64,000 nt of DNA from Paracoccus versutus (GCF_000763885.1 NZ_JRKO01000001.1:148955-212954); one strand, 5' to 3'. Positions 54,412 through 63,497 are shown, numbered from the stretch's first letter. Notes: a model not told the origin generated them from the sequence alone. Numbers and translations: made by a program.

Positions 54412-55230
54412 ATGCCGGTTTTCTGCCATCCATTTACCGACGGGCGGGCTTGCACCGCCCGCGGCATCGCCGTCCTTCTTCTTTCCGGCCTGGTCTTTGC
54501 CGCCGCTCCAGTTGCCGGCCCGCTGGCGCAGACCGTGCAGCCGCTCGCGCAACAGACCCACGATCCCTTCGCGTCCCACGTCGTGGAAGCCTCGCTGCGC
54601 TTCGGCATTCCGGCGCACTGGATCCGCGCCGTGCGGCATGTCGAAAGCCGCGGCAATCCGCAGGCCGTCTCGCCGAAAGGTGCCATCGGGCTGATGCAGA
54701 TCATGCCGGAGACATGGGCGGCGCTACGCGCCAAACATGGTCTCGGCAACGATCCGTTCGAGCCGCGCGACAACATTTTTGCCGGCGCCGCCTATCTGCG
54801 CGAGATGCACGACCGCTACGGCAATGTCGCCGGCATGCTGGCGGCCTACAATGCCGGGCCGGGCCGTTACGACGAACACCTGGTCTCAGGCCGGACCCTG
54901 CCGGCCGAGACCCGCGCCTATGTCGCCGCGCTGGCGCCGCTGCTCGGCGGCGAGCCGCTGCCCGGCACCGGTTTCGCCGCCGCGCCGCCAACCGACTGGC
55001 GCGAGGCCCCGCTCTTCGCCGGCAGCATGATCGACGGCCCGGATGCGGAACGACCCCAGCCCGGCGGTCTGTTCGTGTGGCGGTCCGATGCAGAACCACC
55101 ACAGTCCGATGGCGCATTGGCTGCCGATCCGGAACCGCTGGCTGAACCGTCAGACACCGCACCAGACGCCCTCGCGCCGCAGCCCGACGGTCCGTTCATT
55201 CGTCAATCCGACGCGAGGTCAACGCAATGA
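54412..55230 (+). CDS. lytic transglycosylase (VirB1-like)
   Basis: 272 aa. A signal peptide (about 15-40) precedes an SLT domain: catalytic Glu in HVESRGNPQAVSPKGAIGLMQIMP, then NIFAGAAYLREM and AAYNAGPGRYDE. The C-terminal 80 residues are a Pro/Asp-rich low-complexity tail. It opens peptidoglycan for assembly of the conjugation pore. Confidence 0.92.
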   Translation: MPVFCHPFTDGRACTARGIAVLLLSGLVFAAAPVAGPLAQTVQPLAQQTHDPFASHVVEASLRFGIPAHWIRAVRHVESRGNPQAVSPKGAIGLMQIMPETWAALRAKHGLGNDPFEPRDNIFAGAAYLREMHDRYGNVAGMLAAYNAGPGRYDEHLVSGRTLPAETRAYVAALAPLLGGEPLPGTGFAAAPPTDWREAPLFAGSMIDGPDAERPQPGGLFVWRSDAEPPQSDGALAADPEPLAEPSDTAPDALAPQPDGPFIRQSDARSTQ

Positions 55231-55279
55231 AAAATCATTCCAAACGACACTGCGCGTTCACAACTGGGAGTCCGCGCCC

Positions 55280-55861
55280 ATGAAGATCGCCTATGCAGAC
55301 CCACCTTATATCGGCTGCGCGCATCTCTACCGCGGCTGCCCCGATTACGCCGGCGAGGTCGATCATGCGGTGCTAATCGAACGGCTGGAACGCGACTACG
55401 ACGGCTGGATCCTGCACGCTGCCGCGACGCCGCGCTCCTTCGCCGTGCTCGCCCCGCTGGTCGAACCGACGGGCGCGCGCTGGATGGCCTGGGTGAAGGG
55501 TTTCGCCGCCTTCAAGCGCAACGTGCCGGTCGCCTGGGCCTGGGAGCCGGTGATCGTCAAACCCGCCCGCAAGCCCGTGGTCAGCAAGCGCCTGGTGCTG
55601 CGCGACTGGGTGCAGGAAAGCATCACCCTGCGCCGCGGATTGACCGGCGCCAAGCCGGAAGCCGTCTGTCACTGGTGCTTCGAGATGGTCGCCGCGCGGC
55701 CCGAGGACACGCTCGACGACCTGTTTCCCGGCACCGGCGCCGTCACCGCGGCATGGCACTCATGGCAGCGGAAGTTCACCCTGCCGAACGATCCGCTGCC
55801 CGATTTTCCTCAGCCCGACAGCGCCCGCCGGGGGCGGTCCCGCCCGGGAGGTCCGTCATGA
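55280..55861 (+). CDS. putative DNA methyltransferase-like protein
   Basis: 193 aa from the ATG at 55280. It opens with MKIAYADPPYIGC (DPPY-type catalytic motif) and has LDDLFPGTGAVTAAW near the end (a FxGxG-type SAM motif), but the region between is atypical, and no target-recognition domain is seen. It may be a small methylase or a degenerate relative; similar genes are found in this position of other elements. It lies immediately before the oriT region. Confidence 0.65.
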   Translation: MKIAYADPPYIGCAHLYRGCPDYAGEVDHAVLIERLERDYDGWILHAAATPRSFAVLAPLVEPTGARWMAWVKGFAAFKRNVPVAWAWEPVIVKPARKPVVSKRLVLRDWVQESITLRRGLTGAKPEAVCHWCFEMVAARPEDTLDDLFPGTGAVTAAWHSWQRKFTLPNDPLPDFPQPDSARRGRSRPGGPS

Positions 55862-55909
55862 GCCATCACGCATCAGGGCGCGTTCTGTCGTGTTCCATCG
55901 CAGAAAAGG

Positions 55910-55940
55910 GCGACGCGGCCCGTTGGGCCGCGTCGCTTTT
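55910..55940. terminator. strong bidirectional terminator
   Basis: A perfect 12-base stem (GCGACGCGGCCC / GGGCCGCGTCGC) with a GTT loop is flanked by AAAAGG on the left and TTTT on the right. A second hairpin (AGCCCGC/GCGGGCT, 55957-55975) preceded by AAAA would terminate the minus strand. Together they insulate the transfer-origin region. Confidence 0.85.
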
Positions 55941-56001
55941 AGGACGGCAAGATAAAAGCCCGCGAGGTGCGGGCTGGGCGGTTGGGGGTGTTTGCCGGGG
56001 T

Positions 56002-56053
56002 TTCGAGGCATTTGCGCACATCGCGGCACCAAACCGCGCCTCGCTGCCTCGAA
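56002..56053 (+). other. candidate origin of transfer (oriT)
   Basis: TTCGAGGCA (56002-56010) and TGCCTCGAA (56045-56053) are perfect nine-base arms around a 34-base centre. They lie 49 bp upstream of the relaxase start, where oriT is expected. The nic site is not recognisable. Confidence 0.5.
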
Positions 56054-56102
56054 GATTATGCAGGGTTTTGAACGAATCCCGCACCTCGCAGGAGATCGAC
56101 CC

Positions 56103-57842
56103 ATGAGTAACGAGGACGATTTCCGCATTCGTCCGGGGCGGATCCGCTCCAGCCGCAGCCAGCGTGCCCGGCCTTTCGTGGCCCAGGCGCTGGCCGCCGC
56201 CCAGAAGGCCGGCGGGCGCGTCTCGCGCAGCGGCAGGATCGTGTCGCCGGGCACCTCGCGCTTCGGCCGGGGCCGCAGCGCCGCCGTCCAGGCCAACCGG
56301 CTGATCACCCGCCGCGCCCGGCTCTGCACCGTCAAGGTTCGGGTGGTGCGCAGAACCGCGCAGGCCGCCGCGCTGCCCCGGCATCTGGGCTATCTCGGCC
56401 GCGACGGCGTCACCCGCGGCGGGGAGAAGGCCCGCATGTTCGATCCGCACAGCGACGATGCCGACGTCAAGGACTTCGCCGGGCGCAGCGCGGACGACCG
56501 CCATCATTTCCGCTTCATCGTCTCGCCCGAGGATGCCGCCGACATGGCGGACCTGAAGCGGTTCACCCGGGAGTTGATGGCCCAGGCGGAAAAGGATCTC
56601 GGCACGGAACTGGACTGGATCGCCGTCGATCACTGGAACACCGACAATCCCCATGTCCATGTCATCCTGCGGGGGCGGGCCGATGACGGCAGGGACCTGG
56701 TCATCTCCCGCGACTATATCAGGGAAGGACTGCGCGACCGGGCGCAGGACCTGATCACCCGAGAACTGGGGCCGCGCCATGACCACGAGATCCGCCGCAG
56801 CCTGATGCGGCAGGTCGAGGCGGAGCGCTGGACCGCGCTCGACCGCCAGCTGGTCCGCGACGCCGGCAAGTCCGGCATCATCGACATGGCGCCGGGCATC
56901 GACGGCCCGCGCGACGACTACCTGCCGCAGAAGGTCGGGCGGCTGCGGCATCTGGAACGCCTCGGCCTGGCCGATCAGGTCGGGCAGGCGCAATGGGTGA
57001 TCCGACCCGAGGCCGAGACCGTGCTGCGCGACCTCGGCGAGCGCGGCGACATCGTCAAGCGCATGCACCGGGCGCTGTCGGGGCAGGGGATTGATCGCGG
57101 CGTCTCGGACTATGTCTTCGCCAGCAAGAAGGCCGACGGCCCGATCCTCGGCCGGCTGGTGGAACGCGGCCATGACGACGAGCTGAAGGGCACGGCCTAT
57201 GCGGTGATCGACGGCGTCGATGGCCGCACCCATCACATCCGGCTGCCGAGTTTCGACGCCGCCGGCGACAGCGCGCCCGGCTCCATCGTCGAGCTGCGCC
57301 GATACGAGGATGCGCGCGGCGAGCGCCGCACCGCCCTGGCCGTCCGCTCGGATGTGGATATCCGGGCGCAGGTCACCGCCGGCGGCGCCACCTGGCTCGA
57401 CCGCCAGGCCGTGGCCCGCGATCCCGCGGCATTGTCGGAGGCCGGCTTCGGGATCGAGGTGCGCCGGGCGATGAAGCGGCGCGCGGAACACCTGATCGAG
57501 GAGGGTCTGGCCGAGCGGCAGGGCGGCCGTGTCGTCTTCGCGCGCCGGTTGCTCGACCGGTTGCGCGAGCGCGAGATCGGTGACGTGGCAGAGAGGCTCT
57601 CCCACGAGACCGGCCTGCCGTTCGACCGGACCGTCAATGGCGAGAATGTCGCCGGCACCTATCGCCGCCGCTTTGTCCTTTCCTCCGGCCGCTTCGCCAT
57701 GATCGACGACGGGCTGGGCTTCAAGCTGGTGCCCTGGACGCCCTCGCTCGAACGGCATCTCGGCCAGCATGTCTCCGGCGTCGCGCGCGGCGATGGCGGC
57801 GTGGACTGGAGCTTCGGCCGCAAGCGTGGGCTGGGGTTGTGA
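56103..57842 (+). CDS. relaxase (RlxS/TraI-like, DUF3363)
   Basis: 579 aa from the ATG at 56103 (GGAG upstream). The basic N-terminus leads to a relaxase core with HxH metal-binding motif DHWNTDNPHVHVILRG (about residue 180). The C-terminal DUF3363 region includes VRRAMKRRAEHLIEEGL and LERHLGQHVSG. It nicks oriT and pilots the strand to the recipient. A tyrosine in PRHLGYLGRDG is a possible nucleophile, not proven. Candidate oriT lies just upstream. Confidence 0.9.
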   Translation: MSNEDDFRIRPGRIRSSRSQRARPFVAQALAAAQKAGGRVSRSGRIVSPGTSRFGRGRSAAVQANRLITRRARLCTVKVRVVRRTAQAAALPRHLGYLGRDGVTRGGEKARMFDPHSDDADVKDFAGRSADDRHHFRFIVSPEDAADMADLKRFTRELMAQAEKDLGTELDWIAVDHWNTDNPHVHVILRGRADDGRDLVISRDYIREGLRDRAQDLITRELGPRHDHEIRRSLMRQVEAERWTALDRQLVRDAGKSGIIDMAPGIDGPRDDYLPQKVGRLRHLERLGLADQVGQAQWVIRPEAETVLRDLGERGDIVKRMHRALSGQGIDRGVSDYVFASKKADGPILGRLVERGHDDELKGTAYAVIDGVDGRTHHIRLPSFDAAGDSAPGSIVELRRYEDARGERRTALAVRSDVDIRAQVTAGGATWLDRQAVARDPAALSEAGFGIEVRRAMKRRAEHLIEEGLAERQGGRVVFARRLLDRLREREIGDVAERLSHETGLPFDRTVNGENVAGTYRRRFVLSSGRFAMIDDGLGFKLVPWTPSLERHLGQHVSGVARGDGGVDWSFGRKRGLGL

Positions 57843-57917
57843 GATCGCTGGGAAACTGCCTTTCAAGGCATGGGACTGCGACTACGCTCACCTAGACGGC
57901 CTATGCGGCAATCCTAT

Positions 57918-57935
57918 ATGACTACAGATAGTCAT
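57918..57935. promoter_or_regulatory. toxin-antitoxin operator
   Basis: ATGACTA and TAGTCAT form a perfect seven-base dyad with spacer CAGA, 15 bp before the antitoxin start. Type II antitoxins autoregulate at such palindromes. Confidence 0.65.
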
Positions 57936-57949
57936 CGCGAGGATTGGCC

Positions 57950-58201
57950 ATGAAGGAACTTCAGTTACGGGATGCGAAGGCGACGCTCTCCGCCGTGGTC
58001 GATCAAGCCGTGGCCGGCGAGCCGACGGTGATCACCCGGCACGGCCGCAAGGAGGCGGTGCTGCTCTCCTTCGAGGAATGGCAGCGCATCTCCCGGGTGC
58101 CGGATTTCGCCGATCTGCTGCTCGCCTTCCCCGGCGAGCCCGAGGACATCCCCGAACGCGCCCGCAAGCCTGCGCGGGCGCTGCGGGATACGGACCTCTG
58201 A
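57950..58201 (+). CDS. Phd/YefM-family antitoxin
   Basis: 83 aa from the ATG at 57950 (GAGGA upstream). KELQLRDAKATLSAVVDQAVAGEPTVITRHGRKEAVLLSFEEW is the Phd/YefM DNA-binding fold; the C-terminus wraps the toxin. It is three bases before the PIN-domain toxin gene and has its own operator. It stabilises the element by post-segregational killing. Confidence 0.92.
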   Translation: MKELQLRDAKATLSAVVDQAVAGEPTVITRHGRKEAVLLSFEEWQRISRVPDFADLLLAFPGEPEDIPERARKPARALRDTDL

Positions 58202-58204
58202 CCC

Positions 58205-58639
58205 TTGTACCTGCTCGACACCAACATTCTCTCGGCCTCCGCGCCGACGCGGCGCGACGCCGGTGCCGAGGCTCTCGCCGCCTGGATGCGCGCCCATAGC
58301 GACCGACTCTATCTCTCGACCATCACCATCGCCGAGATCGAGGCCGGCATCGCCCGCGCGGTCAGGATCGGGGCCAGCGCCAAGGCCCCGGCGCTGCGCC
58401 GATGGCTTGCCGCCGTCGAGCATTTCCATGGCAGCCGGATCCTATCCTTCGGTATCGAGGAGGCTCGCCACGCCGGCACGATCCTCGACCGGGCGCGCGC
58501 CCATGATCCCGGCTTCGAGGACATCGCCATCGCCGCGACGGCGGCCGCGCATGGCCTGACCGTGCTCACCGCCAACGAGCGGCATTTCGCGCCGCTGGGG
58601 GTGCCCTATGTCAACCCGATGAAGGAACTGCCCGGATAG
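58205..58639 (+). CDS. PIN-domain (VapC-like) toxin
   Basis: 144 aa from a TTG at 58205. PIN-domain acidic residues are seen in MYLLDTNILSA, ITIAEIEAGI and FEDIAIAATAAAHGLTVLTANERHF. VapC-type toxins cut RNA, usually tRNA. It is partner of the Phd-type antitoxin just upstream. The pair lies between the relaxase and the coupling protein, an insertion into the usual transfer gene order. Confidence 0.9.
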   Translation: MYLLDTNILSASAPTRRDAGAEALAAWMRAHSDRLYLSTITIAEIEAGIARAVRIGASAKAPALRRWLAAVEHFHGSRILSFGIEEARHAGTILDRARAHDPGFEDIAIAATAAAHGLTVLTANERHFAPLGVPYVNPMKELPG

Positions 58640-58815
58640 CAGTAAGGACAGCGTTGGGAAGGCAAAACCAGCGCTGGCGATCAGTGGCTGCATCCTGCAA
58701 GTATTTTTACGCTGCCCTGCGCCAGCTTGCGACCAGCCCAAGCATAGCAGTTGCATCCTGCGATAGGTGGGTTTTCCTCATTGCATCGGATACCTGCAGG
58801 GAGGCTGGAACCACC

Positions 58816-60840
58816 TTGTCCGGCACGAAGATCCTCTGGGGCCAGATCAGCGTGGTCTTCCTGATCGTGCTGATTTTCGTCTGGTCCGGCACGCAATGGA
58901 CGGCTTGGCGGCTCGGCTTCCAGCCGCAACTGGGCCCGGCCTGGTTCGATCTCTGGGGCATTCCCGTCTATTACCCGCCCGCCCTGTTCTGGTGGTGGTA
59001 TTTCTACGACGCCTATGCCCCGCGCATCTTCATGGAGGGCGGCATCATCGCCGCCTCGGGCGGGTTTCTGGCCATCGGCATCGCCATCCTGATGTCGGTC
59101 TGGCGTGCCCGCGAGGCCGAGGACGTCGAGACCTACGGCTCGGCGCGATGGGCAGGGCGGGCCGAGATCGAGCGGGCCGGGCTGCTCGGCCCCGACGGCG
59201 TGGTGCTGGGCCGATACCAACAGGACTACCTGCGCCATGACGGACCGGAGCATGTGCTCTGCTTCGCCCCGACCCGATCCGGCAAGGGGGTCGGGCTGGT
59301 GGTGCCGACGCTGCTGACCTGGCCCGGCTCGGCCATCGTCCACGACATCAAGGGCGAGAACTGGCAGCTGACCGCCGGGTTCAGGGCGCGGCATGGCCGG
59401 GTGCTGCTGTTCGACCCTACCAATGCGGCCTCGGCTGCCTACAACCCGCTGCTGGAAGTGCGTTGCGGCGAATGGGAGGTGCGCGACGTCCAGAACATCG
59501 CCGACATCCTCGTTGATCCCGAGGGCTCGCTGGAAAAGCGCAACCACTGGGAAAAGACCAGCCATGCCCTGCTGGTCGGCGTCATCCTGCATGTACTCTA
59601 TGCAGAGCAGGACAAGACCCTCGCCCGTGTCGCGGCCTTCCTCTCTGATCCGCGCCGTTCGATCGAGGCGACGCTGGCGGCGATGATGAAGACCCCGCAT
59701 CTGGGCGAGGCAGGCCCGCATCCGGTGATCGCCAGTGCCGCGCGGGAACTGCTGAACAAATCGGAGAACGAGCGCTCAGGCGTGTTGTCGACGGCGATGT
59801 CGTTTCTCGGCCTCTACCGCGATCCTGTCGTCGCCCAGGTGACCTCGCGCTGCGACTGGCGCATCGCCGATCTCATTGCTGGCGAGAGACCCTCGACGCT
59901 CTATCTGGTGGTGCCGCCCTCGGACATCTCGCGCACCAAGCCGCTGATCCGGCTGGTGCTGAACCAGATCGGCCGCAGGCTGACCGAGGATCTGCATGCG
60001 AAGGACCGCAGGCATCGGGTGCTGATGCTGCTCGACGAATTCCCGGCCCTCGGTCGGCTGGACTTCTTCGAGAGCGCCCTGGCCTTCATGGCAGGCTACG
60101 GCATCAAGTCCTTCCTGATCGCGCAGTCGCTGAACCAGATCGAGAAAGTCTATGGCCCGAACAATTCGATCCTCGACAATTGCCATGTCCGGGTCAGCTT
60201 CGCCACCAATGACGAGAGGACCGCCAAGCGGGTCTCCGATGCGCTCGGTACCGCCACCGAGATGAAGGCGATGAAGAACTATGCCGGGCACAGGCTGGCG
60301 CCCTGGCTGGGCCATATCATGGTCTCGCGCTCGGAAACCGCCCGGCCGCTGCTCACCCCCGGCGAGGTGATGCAGCTGCCCCCCGAAGACGAGATCGTCA
60401 TGGTCGCCGGGACCCCGCCGATCCGGGCACGGAAAGCGCGCTACTATGTCGATCCGCGGTTCCGCGAGCGGGTGCTGCCGCCGCCGGATCCGCGCGAGGT
60501 CGCTCCATCACCACGGACTGACGATTGGTCGGCGTTGAAGCCGCCGAAGCTGGATGGTGAGGGGCAGGGGGCTGATGTCTGTGCAGGGTCACATGCCGGC
60601 GCTGCACAGGCCGGTGCGAAATCGTCCGCGGATTCGGACGATGCCGGATTGCGCCGCGAGCCGGGGTTGGAACCCTATCAGGACATCGCCCCGGAACCGG
60701 TTGCGCCTCCCCAGAACGAATTCGATCCGGACTTCGATGCCTCGGAGCGGCAGGCGGTCCGCAACCGGGGGTTGGTGCGCGACATGCGCCAGGTCGCGCG
60801 CCAGATCTCCATGGACCAGAACGATGGAATGGAGCTTTGA
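58816..60840 (+). CDS. traG: TraG/VirD4-family coupling protein
   Basis: 674 aa from a TTG at 58816, 12 bases after GGGAGG; the frame extends upstream to 58654 without similarity. Two N-terminal membrane helices (about 10-30 and 60-90) are followed by the Walker A motif APTRSGKGVGLVVP and Walker B VLMLLDEFPALG. It ends with a 90-residue acidic variable tail. It hands the relaxase-DNA complex to the secretion channel. Confidence 0.95.
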   Translation: MSGTKILWGQISVVFLIVLIFVWSGTQWTAWRLGFQPQLGPAWFDLWGIPVYYPPALFWWWYFYDAYAPRIFMEGGIIAASGGFLAIGIAILMSVWRAREAEDVETYGSARWAGRAEIERAGLLGPDGVVLGRYQQDYLRHDGPEHVLCFAPTRSGKGVGLVVPTLLTWPGSAIVHDIKGENWQLTAGFRARHGRVLLFDPTNAASAAYNPLLEVRCGEWEVRDVQNIADILVDPEGSLEKRNHWEKTSHALLVGVILHVLYAEQDKTLARVAAFLSDPRRSIEATLAAMMKTPHLGEAGPHPVIASAARELLNKSENERSGVLSTAMSFLGLYRDPVVAQVTSRCDWRIADLIAGERPSTLYLVVPPSDISRTKPLIRLVLNQIGRRLTEDLHAKDRRHRVLMLLDEFPALGRLDFFESALAFMAGYGIKSFLIAQSLNQIEKVYGPNNSILDNCHVRVSFATNDERTAKRVSDALGTATEMKAMKNYAGHRLAPWLGHIMVSRSETARPLLTPGEVMQLPPEDEIVMVAGTPPIRARKARYYVDPRFRERVLPPPDPREVAPSPRTDDWSALKPPKLDGEGQGADVCAGSHAGAAQAGAKSSADSDDAGLRREPGLEPYQDIAPEPVAPPQNEFDPDFDASERQAVRNRGLVRDMRQVARQISMDQNDGMEL

Positions 60841-60843
60841 GCC

Positions 60844-61263
60844 ATGCCGGAACATGCCGACAAGAAGAAGCGCCTCTCGGTCTATCTCGACCCCGACCTG
60901 ATGCTGCTGCTGGCCGATTATGCCGACCGGCGCGGGAGATCCCGTTCGCTCGTCGCGGAGGCCGCCATCGCCTCCTTCCTCACGCCCGATGCCGACGAGC
61001 GGCAGGAGGCGGCGATGACTCGCCGGCTCGATCGCATCGACCGCAGCATTCAGCGACTGGAACGCGATATCGGCATCGGCAACGAGGCCTTCGCGATCTT
61101 CATGCGCTCCTGGCTGACCGCAACCCCGCCGTTGCCCGAGGCGGCGCAGGCCGCCGCACAGGCGCAGGGCGGCCAGCGTTACGACCGCTTCCTCGAAGCC
61201 CTCGGCCGGCGTCTCGCCGGCGGCCCGAAGCTGCGCCAGGAGGTGCCGGAAGAGCGAGAGTAG
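60844..61263 (+). CDS. CopG-family ribbon-helix-helix protein
   Basis: 139 aa, three bases after the traG stop. KKKRLSVYLDPDLMLLLADYADRRGRSRS is a ribbon-helix-helix DNA-binding domain; the rest is helical. A CopG gene directly after traG and before trbB is a conserved feature of the RP4/Tn4371-like family, where it probably regulates trb. Here trbB does not follow; the next genes run leftward. Confidence 0.92.
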   Translation: MPEHADKKKRLSVYLDPDLMLLLADYADRRGRSRSLVAEAAIASFLTPDADERQEAAMTRRLDRIDRSIQRLERDIGIGNEAFAIFMRSWLTATPPLPEAAQAAAQAQGGQRYDRFLEALGRRLAGGPKLRQEVPEERE

Positions 61264-61303
61264 GCAAGGCATGCCGGCGCACCCACCTCTCTTGTGTTCC
61301 AGA

Positions 61304-61612
61304 TCAGTGCGGCCGGTCCTCATCGGCCCAGTCCCGCGACGTATGGATGACGCGCAGGATGACGACGCTTTCCCGTCCGGCAACTGGTCGCAACTCGTAG
61401 GCGATGATATAGGGCAGGCGGCTGACGGATTTCTCGTAGCTGCCTGTGACCCGGCCGGGGCGCCCGGTTGCCATGTCTCCGAGGGCTGCGCCGGTGTCCC
61501 GGAGCCGATCCGCAACCCGCCTTGCGGCGGCCGGGTTGTCCTGCGCGATGAAGGCGATCTGCTCCTTGATGTCGTCCAGGGCCGCGCGGGCCCAGGTCAC
61601 CGGCCGCTTCAC
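61304..61612 (-). CDS. parE: ParE/RelE-family toxin
   Basis: 102 aa. VTWARAALDDIKEQIAFIAQDNPAAARRVADRL, then LPYIIAYELRP and VVILRVIHTSRDW, match the ParE/RelE fold, whose members poison gyrase or cut mRNA. It overlaps the antitoxin gene by four bases (ATGA). Confidence 0.92.
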   Translation of the reverse strand: MKRPVTWARAALDDIKEQIAFIAQDNPAAARRVADRLRDTGAALGDMATGRPGRVTGSYEKSVSRLPYIIAYELRPVAGRESVVILRVIHTSRDWADEDRPH

Positions 61613-61878
61613 GCGTTTCCTGCGCGCTTCGCTTCCGCCGCGTCGATCACGGCATGGATCTCAGCCATGGCCTCGTCATGCGGCACGACGCGGCCGGCTT
61701 CCGCATCGGCCATGCCGCGCCGGATGCCGTCGATGATTTCCAGCTCGCGCTCGACATAGGCGGAAACGGCCTCGGCCGCGAGGAACGACTTGCTGCGCCG
61801 GGTTTCTCCGGCGATCCGCTCCAGCTTCCGCTTGGTCTCGGGGGAAACCCGAATCGTCATGGTGGTGCTTGCCGTCAT
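61609..61878 (-). CDS. parD: ribbon-helix-helix antitoxin (ParD/CopG-like)
   Basis: 89 aa. TMTIRVSPETKRKLERIAGETRRSKSFLAAEAVSAYVEREL is a ribbon-helix-helix DNA-binding fold, and the C-terminal helix binds the toxin. It overlaps the toxin gene (ATGA), typical of a type II pair. It is leftward, facing the CopG gene, at the point where the trb block is inverted. Confidence 0.92.
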   Translation of the reverse strand: MTASTTMTIRVSPETKRKLERIAGETRRSKSFLAAEAVSAYVERELEIIDGIRRGMADAEAGRVVPHDEAMAEIHAVIDAAEAKRAGNA

Positions 61879-61895
61879 AGTGAAAGCCCTGTGTT

Positions 61896-61913
61896 ATGCT
61901 GTGCACAAGATAG
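61896..61913. promoter_or_regulatory. candidate ParD operator
   Basis: A dyad with outer TAT/ATA and the perfect core TGTGCACA lies 17 bp upstream of the parD start. Its place suits autoregulation by the antitoxin. Confidence 0.45.
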
Positions 61914-62065
61914 CACGACCGGGTCGGCCATGCCACAGTTCAGAGGCAAAGCACGAAGGCGTTATACGTCAGAAGGATGTGGTTGCCGCCGGCTTTCTTC
62001 CGCGAACTCCTGTACGGGCGAGCCTAGAAGAAACGTGGTGCAACAATGCGCAAAGGGTGGCATGT

Positions 62066-62317
62066 TCAGCCGTTTGCCTGCCGTTGAGCACCGACACTCC
62101 GTTTCGCCTTCGCGAACCCGCGATCCGAGGCGAGAAACCGCTCCAGCATCGGTACGACGAGCTTCTGCGGCGGGACCGCGGCACCCGGCCCGCCCGTGCC
62201 GCTACGGCCCAGAAGCTCGCCGTAAAGGGTCAAATCCCTGTGCAGGCTCGCCGGCAATTCGATGGATAGCTTCACCGGCCTATCGTCCGCGATCGGTCCC
62301 AGCTTCAGCTTCGCCAT
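62066..62317 (-). CDS. DUF2274 protein
   Basis: 83 aa from the ATG at 62317 (MAKLKLGPIADDRPVKLSIELPASLHRDL). It belongs to the DUF2274 family, small ribbon-helix-helix-like proteins found directly after trbI in this element type. It overlaps nothing but follows trbI by four bases. Function unknown. Confidence 0.9.
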   Translation of the reverse strand: MAKLKLGPIADDRPVKLSIELPASLHRDLTLYGELLGRSGTGGPGAAVPPQKLVVPMLERFLASDRGFAKAKRSVGAQRQANG

Positions 62318-62321
62318 GGTG

Positions 62322-63497
62322 TCATCCTCCTCCGTTCCCGAAGACCAAATCTCGCGAGACCACAATCCTGACCGGGAAACCCGGCCGGATGGTCAGGGTC
62401 GGCGCGACCTGCAACTGGCGCTGGACGATCTGCTGGCCGGCTTGGTCGACGGTGTCCTGGGCCCCGTCGCGGATGGCGCGGATCAGCCGGTCCTCCTCGT
62501 CGCCGGCGGCGAGTTCCGTGCCGACGGCCAGCAGCGTCGAGAGCCCGGCGGCCTTCATCAGATCCCACCAGTGATAGTCAACGCCGTCCTCGAGACCGGC
62601 GTAACCGGACGCATCCGCGCCGGGCAGGCGCTCCAGCACCAGCGAGCGACCATCGGGAAAGATCAGCCGGTTCCACACCAGCACCACGCGCCGCTGGCCG
62701 AAGGCGACGCCGTCGTCGTATTCGCCGATGATGCGGGTGCCCTGCGGGATCAGCAGGATCGAACCGGTCGGGCTGTCGTAGACGGGCTGCGTTACCTGGG
62801 CCACGATCTGGCCCGGCAGATCGGAGCGGATGCCGGTGATCAGCGCTGCCGGGATCACCGAGCCGGCCTGCAGGATGTAGGGCGAGGCCGGTGGCGTGAC
62901 GCGATCCGGGGCAACGGTGATGCGATCGGCGGCGCCGCCCAGGAACGCCGAGTGCCGGTCCTGCGCGCCTGCAGCCTCGGACTGTCCCATGGCACCGAGT
63001 CCGCCCGCGGCCTGCCCGGTACTTCCTGCGCCCAAGTCCGACGACCTGCTTGCAGGTCGTGGTCCGCCTTGAAAGAACACGCCGCTGAGCCGCGCGGCCT
63101 CTTCTTCCGCCAGCCGCTGCTGCTCCGCCGCATCCATGGCGGGCGCGGCCTCAATCGGGCCGGCGATATCCGGCGCAGGCACCGGCTCGCCGCGATTGCG
63201 GGCATTGAGGATCGGCTTGCCGAGATCGCCGGGCAACGCCGGACCGAGGGCGGGGCCGGTATAGTCGCGCGGCAGTTCGGCCAGCCCGTCGGCGGTGGCG
63301 CGGTTCTCGGTGGAAAACAGCTCCTCACCGCCGGTTTGCGCCACGTCCTTGCCCTGCAAGGCGTAGATCAGCGCCGCACCGATGCCGAGCGCGGCGAACC
63401 CGGCCAGGCCGGCCAGCACCTTGCGTGACAGCCGGGTGACGCGGGGCGGCTCGGCGCGCAGGCGCATCGGCGCGGCGGCGGTTTCCGGGTCGCTCAT
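62322..63497 (-). CDS. trbI: TrbI (VirB10-like) conjugation protein
   Basis: 391 aa from the ATG at 63497, overlapping the trbG stop. An N-terminal membrane helix (about 30-48) and a proline-rich linker are followed by the VirB10 beta-barrel domain (ILQAGSVIPAALITGIRSDLPGQIVAQV, VYDSPTGSILLIPQGTRIIGEYD, FPDGRSLVLERLPG). It spans the envelope and links both membranes. Confidence 0.92.
   Translation of the reverse strand: MSDPETAAAPMRLRAEPPRVTRLSRKVLAGLAGFAALGIGAALIYALQGKDVAQTGGEELFSTENRATADGLAELPRDYTGPALGPALPGDLGKPILNARNRGEPVPAPDIAGPIEAAPAMDAAEQQRLAEEEAARLSGVFFQGGPRPASRSSDLGAGSTGQAAGGLGAMGQSEAAGAQDRHSAFLGGAADRITVAPDRVTPPASPYILQAGSVIPAALITGIRSDLPGQIVAQVTQPVYDSPTGSILLIPQGTRIIGEYDDGVAFGQRRVVLVWNRLIFPDGRSLVLERLPGADASGYAGLEDGVDYHWWDLMKAAGLSTLLAVGTELAAGDEEDRLIRAIRDGAQDTVDQAGQQIVQRQLQVAPTLTIRPGFPVRIVVSRDLVFGNGGG

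Noticed and set aside
55866..57866. 666-aa open frame on the minus strand opposite the relaxase
   Set aside because: It is antisense of the relaxase; no family text and no start signal.
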